In this document: positions 38,998 through 47,617 of the stretch, piece by piece
How positions within the stretch are numbered: position 1 is the first letter of the stretch
How the letters are laid out: each line of letters opens with the position of its first letter
Origin: Candidatus Methanomethylophilus sp. 1R26
GTDB taxonomy: Archaea > Thermoplasmatota > Thermoplasmata > Methanomassiliicoccales > Methanomethylophilaceae
Direction: 5' to 3'
Assembly (NCBI RefSeq): GCF_001481295.1
Contig: NZ_LOPS01000027.1
Coordinates: 1-64,000, forward strand
DNA length: 64,000 nt
The notes under the pieces: generated by a model
The model's database searches: none
Told to the model about the DNA's origin: nothing
Seen by the model: the letters and a program-made list of their open reading frames with translations, nothing else
Translations under genes and position numbers: made by a program

Positions 38998-39159
38998 AGA
39001 TTATCATTGCGGCGGCAGTTGACGGGCCTCGGCCTGCCATCTATCAATCATGCGATTGCGCATCATCCCGCTGCGTCTATCGCAGTACGGGGCGGAGCTG
39101 CATATTCATAATCCCTGTCCCGTTACGTTTTTATCTCTATCAAACTAATCTGTGCCCCG

Positions 39160-39798
39160 ATGAAGGATTTCATCCGTGCTAGGACTGCTGAGCAGATCGC
39201 TGAGAGGCGTAACGAGATCGTCAACGCCTGCGAGCAGATCTACATGGAAGGAGGATTCGATGCGGTGACCTTCAAGGCCATATCGGAGAAGACGTCCTTC
39301 ACCCGTCCGTCCATCTACAACTATTATGCGACCAAGGAGGAGGTCATGCTCGACCTCTTCGAGCGCTATTTCGTCAGATGGTACGGCGAGATCTTCGCGG
39401 CCACTGATTCCGCGCCTTCCCTGACGGCGAACGCCCTCTGCAAGATCATAACGGATGTATCCGACCGCTATCAGAACCTGTTCCTCATGTTCAGCGATCT
39501 GAGGAACATCGAAGAGGGCTGCAGGATCGAGAGGATAGCGGCCTTCAAGAAGAAGTACTTCGAGTTCAACGACCGCGTGGCGGACCTCATCGCCCGCAGG
39601 TTCCCGAACACGTCGGCGAAGGTCGCGTGCTGCTTCATCGAGGGGCTGCTCATCCTTTTCCACGGAACATATCCGATAAGCTATCTCTCCGATAAACAGA
39701 AGGAAGCGATCAAAGCGGCCGGCGGCACCGTCCCCTGCAGGACGTTCAGGCAGATATTCTACGGCCAGATGGTCCGTCTGACCGGCATGCTCGAATGA
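39160..39798 (+). CDS. TetR family transcriptional regulator 2
   Basis: 212 residues: HTH of the TetR type (AERRNEIVNACEQIYMEGGF, then FKAISEKTSFTRPSIYNYYATKEEVM) and an all-helical ligand domain with TetR_C-like YISYLSDKQK region. Intact from ATG 39160. It lies immediately before the metal-chelate importer/nitrogenase-like operon, same direction, and may bind the palindrome at 39916 (inference). Confidence 0.85.
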   Translation: MKDFIRARTAEQIAERRNEIVNACEQIYMEGGFDAVTFKAISEKTSFTRPSIYNYYATKEEVMLDLFERYFVRWYGEIFAATDSAPSLTANALCKIITDVSDRYQNLFLMFSDLRNIEEGCRIERIAAFKKKYFEFNDRVADLIARRFPNTSAKVACCFIEGLLILFHGTYPISYLSDKQKEAIKAAGGTVPCRTFRQIFYGQMVRLTGMLE

Positions 39799-39907
39799 TA
39801 CGCCCGCTCCGATCCCCTGTTGTCTTTTCCTGCCCTCAGCATCCTCGGGGATGTCTTTCCAATCCATTGCTCCCGTCTTCTGTAATTGTTTTACTCTTCG
39901 GATTTCG

Positions 39908-39934
39908 TTTTAATAATTGGATGAGTCATCCAAT
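39908..39934 (+). promoter_or_regulatory. TATA box and 19-bp palindrome before ABC importer 2
   Basis: TTTTAATAAT (39908-39917) is a TATA-like element. It runs into a perfect palindrome ATTGGATG-AGT-CATCCAAT at 39916-39934, ten bases before the predicted start codon. The arrangement suits repression by a dimeric regulator such as the adjacent TetR or a metal-dependent repressor. Confidence 0.6.
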
Positions 39935-39943
39935 ATTGGTGGT

Positions 39944-41283
39944 ATAATCCAAAGCAAATCATCATCGCCGCGGCCGCCGCGGTCATAATCGCCGTTGCCG
40001 GGATAGCGGCCATCGCCGTCCTCGGGAATGACGACGGCCAGGATAAGACGTTCAATCCCTACGACTCGGACAGCGTCCGCCTCAAGATCCTCGGCAACGC
40101 CGACGGAAGCGACGCCATCGACTCCGATGATGTGGACCTGATAAACAGGATCATCGAGGCCAACAGCGACGAGGATGAGACCAAGCACATCGACTGGAAG
40201 ACCCAGTACCCGTTCGCCGATGCCGACAACGACGGCGATGTGGATGCAGACGATGCAGCGCTCGTCCAGAAGTTCATCAACAAAGAATCTGCGAAGATGT
40301 ATTATCTCAACTACTACGGGAATGTGACCTACGTCAATTATCCCATCGGGCAGCACATCGGGGCGGAGTACCTCCAGCTGCAGATCCTCCCCATCATCCA
40401 TTCCTACAGCATGCTGACCGCTATCGATACCACGACGCCCACCATGTACGGCGACAGCATGTTCCCCGGTATCACCAAACTGGAATCCCTCGGCAACTGG
40501 AGGGAGATCACCGTCGAGACCATGACCAAGCTCAACAGCGAGGGCAAGCTGGACACCCTTCTCCAATGGACCGGAGGCCAGAACAGCGATTACCTCTGGG
40601 ACAAGGCCTATGAATCGGGCATAGCCGATAAGGTGTCGATCGTCATCGTCCCCTGCCAGGGGCCCAGGTGCATCGAGGGGATCCTCGAGGTCGCCTGCAT
40701 GCTCGGAGACCAGTCCCTCTCGGACGACTACCGCGAGTGGTACGACAACATCATCGACAGCTTCAGCGGCATCACCGAGAAGAAGACGGTGACCGCGGTC
40801 AGGGGATACAGCACGGACCAGAGCACCATCGCCGCTTTCGGGTCCGATCAGGGACCTGCTCTCTGGTTCAACGAGATCATCAACTTCCAGGAAGCCTACG
40901 TCGGGAAGACCAACTTCACCAGCCTCGGCTACGAGGGATTCTCGTCGAGCGCGACTGATGAGGTCATCGTCATGTTCCAGAAGCCGGCGAGCGTCACCTA
41001 CGAAGGCTTCAACAGTTATGTCGAGGAGATATACAAGGCACTGTTCCCCGAGACGAGCCAGTACAAGAACCAGACCCTGTACGCGATCTCGTTCGAGATC
41101 ATGCCTTATGCCGCCGGGCCGGCAGGATGCTACATCCTCGCCTCGTACCTGTACCCCGACATGTTCGACACCGAGAAGGCCCTCGACTGCCTTCAGGAGT
41201 ACCTGGACAGCTTCGGAATCCGCTCGGGAGCGGACGCCAGGCAGGGATACACGTACACCGGATCCGGATACGGGACCTCCTGA
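39944..41283 (+). CDS. ABC importer substrate-binding protein 2 with dockerin-like module
   Basis: N-terminal anchor (AAAAVIIAVAGIAAIAVLG) is followed by two dockerin-like F-hands (LGNADGSDAIDSDDVDLINR and DADNDGDVDADDAALVQKFI). A BtuF/FhuD-type binding domain with about 330 residues follows. Same architecture as the protein at 15931. No start codon exists in frame; at 39944 the sequence reads ATAATCC, and inserting one G gives ATGAATCC (MNPKQIIIAAA) right after a GGTGG ribosome site. I therefore assume a lost G. It heads an operon with permease, ATPase and two nitrogenase-like genes. Confidence 0.82.
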
Positions 41284-41300
41284 GGAGATGACGGCGGGGC

Positions 41301-42419
41301 ATGGACATGTCGGACGACGACCCGGTGGTCAGATCGGCCAAGCTCTGGTGCGACGGCACCGGGGAAGCTGCGGACATCTTCCGGGCGGTGAAGGAATACC
41401 GCACTTCGGCGCTCAGGAAGCTCGGCTTCATGTTCGTCTGCGTCGCCGCGGCCGTAGCGGTCGCCGGGCTCTCGCTCGGATACGGGACGATGAAGATCCC
41501 GTTCTCCGAATGCTACAGCATCCTCTGGGACCACATCACGGGGGACATCGGGGACACGCAGCTCGACTACATCGTGGTGAAGGAGCGCCTGCCCCGCATC
41601 GTCACCGCCCTGGTGACCGGATGCGCCCTGGGGGTCTCCGGATGCGCCATGCAGACCCTCCTGAAGAACCCTCTGGCCGACCCTTACACCACAGGCATAT
41701 CGAGCGGGGCCGGCTTCGGCGCCACCATCGCGGTGGTCGCCGGAGTCTCCCTGGTGGCGGGGGACTATGCGATAGTGGTCAACGCCTTCGTGTTCTCCCT
41801 CATCCCCCTCGCTGTCATACTGACCATATCCAAGATCAAGGGCGCGGACCCGACGACCATGATCATGGCGGGGATCGCCGTCATGTTCATTTTCAACGCG
41901 TTCACCACCCTGTTCAAGCTCAACGCCGACCCCGACTCCCTGGCTAAGATCTACGCCTGGACGGTCGGAACGGTCAGCGACGCCAAATGGAACAGCATAG
42001 CGCTGATGGCGGCCGTGACCGTCGCAGGCGTCGCAGTCACCCAGATGTGCGCCGCGAAGCTGAACATCCTCTCCGCCGGCGACGACTCGGCCAAGTCCAT
42101 GGGGATAGACGTCGAGGACTTCAGGATCGTCCTGCTCCTCGTCGTCTCAGTGATGGTCTCAGTCGTGGTGAGCTTCACCGGCCTCATCGGGTTCGTCGGA
42201 TTGGTCTCGCCGCACATCTGCAGGATATTCGTGGGGGCGGACAACCGCTACCTCGTGATCTCCTCGGCGATGTTCGGCGCGGTGCTGCTGGAGGTCGCCG
42301 ATTTCGTCGGCAGGACGATAATCGCGCCTGCTGAGCTCCAGGTCGGAGTGGTCACCGCTCTCATCGGCGGCCCCATGTTCCTGTACCTGATCGTCAAGCA
42401 GCGCAGGAGGGCATGGTGA
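41301..42419 (+). CDS. FecCD/BtuC-type ABC permease 2
   Basis: 372 residues with about nine to ten helices. Typical segments are GCAMQTLLKNPLADPYTTGI and SFTGLIGFVGLVSPHICRIF. The first 35 residues are charged and cytoplasmic. Intact from ATG 41301, 17 bases after the binding-protein stop. It is clearly paralogous to the permease at 17599 and should carry a related chelate. Confidence 0.9.
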   Translation: MDMSDDDPVVRSAKLWCDGTGEAADIFRAVKEYRTSALRKLGFMFVCVAAAVAVAGLSLGYGTMKIPFSECYSILWDHITGDIGDTQLDYIVVKERLPRIVTALVTGCALGVSGCAMQTLLKNPLADPYTTGISSGAGFGATIAVVAGVSLVAGDYAIVVNAFVFSLIPLAVILTISKIKGADPTTMIMAGIAVMFIFNAFTTLFKLNADPDSLAKIYAWTVGTVSDAKWNSIALMAAVTVAGVAVTQMCAAKLNILSAGDDSAKSMGIDVEDFRIVLLLVVSVMVSVVVSFTGLIGFVGLVSPHICRIFVGADNRYLVISSAMFGAVLLEVADFVGRTIIAPAELQVGVVTALIGGPMFLYLIVKQRRRAW

Positions 42420-42423
42420 TAAG

Positions 42424-43200
42424 ATGCAGGTGAAGATGGAGGATGTCGACATCGGCTACGGCGGGAAAGCGATCGTCCGCGGCGCCGATTTCACGCTCGA
42501 GGGCCCGGGGCTGAACTGCATTATCGGGCCCAATGGGGTGGGGAAGTCCACCCTGGTCAAGTGCATCGACGGGCTCCTCCCGCCGATGAAGGGGAAGGTA
42601 TCGATCGACGGCGCCGACCTGTCCTCGCTGAGCAGGAAGGATATCTCCGCCAAGATCGCCTACGTCCCGGTGCAGGCGGAGGACCTCTTCTCGATGACGG
42701 TCTTCGACACCGTGATGATCGGCCGCTCCAACAAGTACCGCTGGAGGGCGAGGGCGGAGGACATCGCCAAAGTGAAGACGGTGCTGGAGGTCTTGGGGAT
42801 CGGCGATCTGGCCCAGTGCAGGTTCAACGAGCTCTCCGCGGGACAGCGCGAGCTTGTCGCCATCGCGCGCGGTCTGGTGCAGGAGACCGAGATAATCATA
42901 CTTGACGAACCCACTGCGAACCTTGATCTGGGTCATCAGCTTTTCGTCACCTCTCTGCTCCATGAGATCGCGATGAGGAAGGGCGTCATGGTCATCATGA
43001 TAAGCCACAACGTGAACATCGCCTCGATGTTCGCCGACAGCATCCTGCTCATGGCCCCGCCCGGGACGGTCAAGAAGGTCGGGACTGTGGGGGATGTCAT
43101 CGAGGAGAGGACGATCTACGACACCTACAGGGTGAGGTCCACGGTCATCACCCACGAGGAACGCCCGGTGATCCTCCTAAACCGCCGCCTGGAGCCGTGA
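42424..43200 (+). CDS. FecE/BtuD-type ABC ATPase 2
   Basis: 258 residues, intact: Walker A GPNGVGKST, Q-loop VPVQAEDLFSM, signature LSAGQRELV, Walker B IIILDEPTANLD and switch His in MISHNVN. Starts four bases after the permease stop. Its own stop overlaps a possible GTG start of the next gene and lies two bases before that gene's ATG at 43203, so the importer and the nitrogenase-like genes are tightly linked. Confidence 0.92.
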   Translation: MQVKMEDVDIGYGGKAIVRGADFTLEGPGLNCIIGPNGVGKSTLVKCIDGLLPPMKGKVSIDGADLSSLSRKDISAKIAYVPVQAEDLFSMTVFDTVMIGRSNKYRWRARAEDIAKVKTVLEVLGIGDLAQCRFNELSAGQRELVAIARGLVQETEIIILDEPTANLDLGHQLFVTSLLHEIAMRKGVMVIMISHNVNIASMFADSILLMAPPGTVKKVGTVGDVIEERTIYDTYRVRSTVITHEERPVILLNRRLEP

Positions 43201-43202
43201 AC

Positions 43203-45276
43203 ATGCCGTCCGCAGGATTCTCAGTGGCCGTCTACGGCAAGGGCGGGATCGGCAAATCGACCGTCTCATCCAATCTGGCATATGTCCTGGGGAAGAGAGG
43301 GGAGAAGGTCACGCTGATCGGGTGCGACCCGAAGCACGACTCCTCCCGCTCCCTCCTCTCCGGGAAGGGCCTGCGCACGGTCGTGGGCTACCTGGCCGAG
43401 ACCGCCCCGCAGGACAGGCGCCTGGAGGACGTTTCCGCCGTCGGGGACGCGGGCGTGACCTGCATAGAGGCGGGAGGCCCGGACCCGGGGGTAGCTGCGC
43501 CGGGAAGGGAATAATCATGATGTTCCAGGCGCTGGAGATGATGGGCGCCGACAGGTCGGGGATCACCATCTACGATGTCCTCGGGGACGTCGTCTGCGGA
43601 GGCTTCGCGGTCCCCATGCGCAGAGGGCGCTCGGACGCCGTCTACATCGTGACATCCGGCGAGGCGATGTCCCTCTATGCCGCCAACAGCATACTCCGCG
43701 GAGAGAAGCGGTTCGAGGAAGGAGGAGGCAAGATCGCCGGCCTGGTCCTCAACCGCAGGGGTGTGCCGGGGGAGGATGCCCTGGTCGATGCGTTCGCCGA
43801 GGCTGTCGGCGTCCCGGTGGCCGTCCGCATTGGCCGCTCGCAGCTGTTCGCCGAGGCAGAGAGGGCCGGGAAGACTCTCTGCCGCATGTTCCCCGGATCG
43901 GAGGAGGCGGCGGAGTTCTCCGCACTGGCGGACGACCTGACAGCCCTCTCGTCCGGGCGCAGGGCGCTCAGCACGCCTTCGCCTTTGACCGATGCCCAGC
44001 TCGACAGGCTGCTGTCGGAAGGGAGGATCGAGGGGAGGGGGGAGTACGTCCCGGCGGCCGCGAAGGCTCCCGCATCCGGGATCCGGATGGTGCCTCCGAG
44101 GATCGGAAGAGGGCCGATGTCCGCGGTGCTCGAGGCCGGCATGGTGTCCGACATCCCGGCCGTGGTGCACGGTCCGCGCGAATGCTGGGTCTCTATGATG
44201 GGCGAGTTCAGGGGCCGCCGGCTGTACGGAGGGCCCCCTGCCTCCGGAGGATGGAACATCATCTCGTCATCGCTGTCGTCCGCCGGCCTCGCCCTCGGAG
44301 GCGCGGACAGCCTCAGGGCGACCTTGGACGGGCTGGCGTCCGAAGGATATCCTGCCGCCATCGTCCTGACGACGTGCCAGACCCAGATGTCCGGGGATGA
44401 TGTCGCTGCCGTTGCCTCGGAGACAGAGAGGGCCCATCCCGGCATGCATGTCATCATAGCCGACGGCGGGGCCGCCAAGACCGAAGGGGACGCCCACATG
44501 GACGTCCTGAGGGGCCTGGCGGACCTCATCGATGCCGACGTATCGCCCGACATGTCATTGCTGGCGGTGATGGACGACACTTTCGAGAGGCTCGGCAGAG
44601 GCGACAACCTCCGTTTTGCGGACCGCATCATCGCAGGCACCGGCATCAGGCGCACGGCGGGCTTCCTGGAGGACTGCAGTTCATACACAATCAGGAACCT
44701 GAAGCGCGCAGGCATCGCGGTCATGGGGGAGGACAGGACCGGATGCAGGGAGCTCCGCGGGATCCTCTCCGCCAAAGGCATCCGTTTCATGGACGGTGCC
44801 CTGCCCAGCGGGTTCTCTGAGACCCTGCGGTGGCTGGATTCCCTGGAGAGGTTCTCCGGGCATGATACCTCTGTTGCAGCCTCGAGAGCGGAGAAGGAGT
44901 ACTCCGGGGCCCTGGAGAGTTTCGGGAAGGGGGTGTCCGGGCGCAGGGTTGCCGTCGCCACCGGCCACAGGGACGAGGTCTCCTGGATCGCCGAGGCGCT
45001 CTCCGACGCCGGCGCGACCCGCTCGTGTACCTCGCAGGCTCGGGAGGGACGGGGGACGGAGGGTTCGCAGGGAGCCCGGAGCAGATCAGGGAGCAGATCG
45101 CGGCGGATGAGCCGGACCTCGCGGTCTGCCCGTTCTGGGCGCGTCCCGGAGCGGGGATACGCACCATGGGCCTTCCGGAGACGTTCGTATCGCATCTCGC
45201 CTCGGCAGGATTCCTGGAACGTGCCGGGAACGTACTGAGGGCGGAGACAGATCTCGGATGGAGGAGATGGAGATGA
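43203..45276 (+). CDS. NifH-NifD fusion, nitrogenase-like reductase (two frameshifts)
   Basis: About 691 residues. Residues 1-260 form a complete NifH-type reductase: Walker A GKGGIGKST at 12-20, CDPKHDS at 41-47, and both [4Fe-4S] ligands, Cys99 (GSCAGKGI) and Cys132 (GDVVCGGF). After a linker, residues about 300-691 form a NifD-like component-1 chain. Likely cluster Cys are 328 (HGPREC) and 392 (TTCQTQMSGDD), with Cys492 further on. No FeMo-cofactor ligands are recognisable. Missing G residues at about 43491 and 45016 split the frame; the fusion region itself (43500-45010) is one unbroken frame, so the fusion is not an artefact of repair. ATG 43203 has GGAG at 43191. Not nitrogen fixation; probably reduction of an imported chelate or tetrapyrrole (inference). 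Confidence 0.85.
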
Positions 45277-46436
45277 CAGACGGATTGGGAGGGGCCGGAG
45301 GATGCGCCCCGGGAGCGTACGTCGGAGGGGTGATGGCCGCCCAGGGGATACCCGGAGCGGTGCTGGTGCTGCACGGGCAGAACGGATGCAGGAAAGGGCT
45401 GTCGCTCTGCAACCGCCTTTATCCGAGGAAGGACTCGCCGAGGGGCCCGGACGGGCACCGCTCCGTAGAGTTCACGGGGGTCACTGCAGCGGATTATACC
45501 AATGGGGCCTCCTACAGGAAATTGGAGGAGAAGCTCTCCGCGCTCAGCGGAAGGTACGGGATGTACCTGCTGTTCACGTCGCCGGGGCTTTCGATAGTCG
45601 GCGACGACTGCCTCCGGGCGGCCCGTGCGGCCGGAACGGGGGACAGGGTGGTCTCCTTCGATCCCGATCAGCTCGGCACCGGATGCCCGGAAGGCTTCGA
45701 CACCGTCGTGAGGGAGGTCCTGAGGCGTACCGTGCCGGACAGGGAGGAGGCGATCCCCGGAACGGTCAACGTCCTCGGGCTGAGCATCATGCACAAGGAC
45801 TGGAGGTGCGTGAAGCAGGAGGTCGGGCATCTTCTCGGGAAGGCGGGGCTGAAAGTGCTGAGCTTCCCGGGAGCCGGCAGCTCCCTGGAGGAGCTGCGCG
45901 CATCGGCATCGGCCGAGTTCAACATCGTCCTCTGCCCCGAGCACTGCGCGAAGACCGCCGCCTTCTATACGGAGATGTTCGGGACCCCGGCCGTATCGTC
46001 CGGGGAGTCGCCCGTGGGGTTCGATGCCTTCGAGAGGTTCTACTGCCGGGTCTCGGATGAGACCGGGCATGAGACCGAGCACGGCTTCCAGATGCTGAAG
46101 AACTCCCGCCGCCGGGCCTACGAGTGCATACTTGCCTCCGACACGGACCTGACGGGGCTGTCTTACAGGATCGATTCCGTTCCGTCCACGGCGGATCCGC
46201 TGGGCAGATGGCTGGAATCGTCCCTCGGCATGGTGCCCGCCGCCGGCAGGCCCGACGTTCTCTTCGCGCCGGGGGATGACGCCCTCTTCGCCGAGCGCTC
46301 CGGGCGTTGCGGGACGGGCATCGACATCGGGTTCCCGTCATCCGCGTATGTGGACTTCTCAAAGGCCCCTGTGATGGGCCTCGACGGCGCCATGTACATC
46401 CTCGGGTCCCTGTTCAATAGGGCCGGGCGCTCATGA
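45273..46436 (+). CDS. NifK/BchB-like component-1 partner
   Basis: 387 residues related to NifD/K, BchN/B and CfbD. The start MTDGLGGAGGCAPGAYVGGV places Cys11 where NifK has its first cluster Cys; Cys39 (HGQNGC) matches the second; at the third position (FTSPGLSIVGDD) Cys is missing, though Cys113 follows directly. With Cys328 and Cys392 of the fusion this gives four Cys, enough for one [4Fe-4S] cluster at the interface. ATG 45273 overlaps the stop of the fusion gene (ATGA) and has GGAGG eight bases before it; ATG 45258 is less likely. The stop overlaps the convergent AAA gene by six bases. Confidence 0.8.
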   Translation: MTDGLGGAGGCAPGAYVGGVMAAQGIPGAVLVLHGQNGCRKGLSLCNRLYPRKDSPRGPDGHRSVEFTGVTAADYTNGASYRKLEEKLSALSGRYGMYLLFTSPGLSIVGDDCLRAARAAGTGDRVVSFDPDQLGTGCPEGFDTVVREVLRRTVPDREEAIPGTVNVLGLSIMHKDWRCVKQEVGHLLGKAGLKVLSFPGAGSSLEELRASASAEFNIVLCPEHCAKTAAFYTEMFGTPAVSSGESPVGFDAFERFYCRVSDETGHETEHGFQMLKNSRRRAYECILASDTDLTGLSYRIDSVPSTADPLGRWLESSLGMVPAAGRPDVLFAPGDDALFAERSGRCGTGIDIGFPSSAYVDFSKAPVMGLDGAMYILGSLFNRAGRS

Positions 46437-47537
46437 TTTGTCGAACTCGCCTTCCCTGAGCATCTTCAGGAGGTTGTTCCCCCTGCGGATGCTCTTATCG
46501 GTGAGGCTGGCGAGCGATCTGAGCTCCCCGTCCTTGAGCAGGAAGCAGCAGTCGGGGCGGACGTCCTCGCCGGCGATTATCTCGGGGTTGTGGGTGACGA
46601 ATATGCACTGGGTCTTGTTGCCGGCGATTATCCTCTCGATGAAGCTGTCGGATGTGCGGTAATCGAACAGGTCGTCGAAATCGTCGAGGAAGACGAAGCC
46701 CCCGCGCCCGCGGGAGCGTTTCCACCAGCAGTACAGGCGGCAGATCAGGGCGGTCCCGCGGGACGCCGTCTCGAAGAACGGCAGCCTCTTGCTGCCTTTG
46801 ACGATGTACAGCCTCCCTCCGTCGGAGACGAGGTCGGCCTCTATGGCGCACACGTCCCTGAGGAACGACCGGAAGTCCCCGACGAGGCCGTTGGAGATGA
46901 TGTACTCCTCGTTGTCGTTCTCGGTGCCGGTGAGGCCGAGATGGAAGTCGTGCTTCCACATGGCCATGTAGTACATCGAGCTCCGGGCGGTCTCGCGCAT
47001 CCCCTCGGTGACGTCGTCCCTGCTGAGGGAACGGTCCAGGATCCTCCTGAGCAGGGACTCGGAGCCGTCCAGGCCTTCTGTGCTCACGTTCCCGGCCCCG
47101 ATCGACGCCAGGCTGAACGAATTGCCCGAAGGGTCGTCGAGATCGTAATCGAAGACCGTCCTCCCGTTCACAGAGTACATCTCGGAGGCCAGGAGCGACG
47201 GGGATTTCCTCGAATATTCATAGACCGCGGTGGACCCGCCGAAGGCGAACTCGTAATGGAAGACCGCCCGGTCTGACGTTCCGTAGCCGTTGATGAAGCA
47301 GTCCGGGTCCTTCTGCCCGACATTATTGTCGAGTCCCGTCAGGGTGGTTATGATGTCGCAGAGGGCATACCCGAAGCTCGATTTCCCGGACCCGTTGTTG
47401 CCGATGAGCACTATCTTCCCGAGAAGGTCGCCGCGGACGTACATCTTCCCGAAACGGTAGTTCTTCTTGTCGGTGAAGTCGAGCTTCGCCCTCCCGCGGA
47501 AGCAGCGGTAGTTCTCGACCCAGAACCTGATCAGCAT
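46431..47537 (-). CDS. AAA family ATPase, OLD/RloA-like
   Basis: 368 residues. N-terminus MLIRFWVENYRCFRGRAKLD and Walker A GNNGSGKSSFGYAL are typical of SMC-like AAA_15/AAA_21 ATPases. The signature region is weak; Walker B is FVFLDDFDDLFD, with Asp where Glu is usual, and the H-loop reads IFVTHNPEIIAG. No nuclease (Toprim) domain follows. Such proteins occur in defence and abortive infection loci as well as alone; no defence partner is seen here. Intact. Confidence 0.78.
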   Translation of the reverse strand: MLIRFWVENYRCFRGRAKLDFTDKKNYRFGKMYVRGDLLGKIVLIGNNGSGKSSFGYALCDIITTLTGLDNNVGQKDPDCFINGYGTSDRAVFHYEFAFGGSTAVYEYSRKSPSLLASEMYSVNGRTVFDYDLDDPSGNSFSLASIGAGNVSTEGLDGSESLLRRILDRSLSRDDVTEGMRETARSSMYYMAMWKHDFHLGLTGTENDNEEYIISNGLVGDFRSFLRDVCAIEADLVSDGGRLYIVKGSKRLPFFETASRGTALICRLYCWWKRSRGRGGFVFLDDFDDLFDYRTSDSFIERIIAGNKTQCIFVTHNPEIIAGEDVRPDCCFLLKDGELRSLASLTDKSIRRGNNLLKMLREGEFDKS

Positions 47538-47617
47538 CCGAAGCCCATATGAGGTAGGTGTTTTTAGCCGTTATTGGGCAGATGACCCAGTTGGATTCAT
47601 CTGCGCAGCGGACGGCC

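Noticed and set aside
43203-46436. Nitrogen-fixation nitrogenase
   Set aside because: No cofactor ligands, no nifE/N/B nearby, incomplete P-cluster Cys set, and a NifH-NifD fusion. A nitrogenase-like reductase is the better reading.
46431-47537. Abortive-infection or other antiphage system around the AAA ATPase
   Set aside because: No nuclease, toxin or other defence partner is next to it; neighbours are a nitrogenase-like gene and an ABC exporter.
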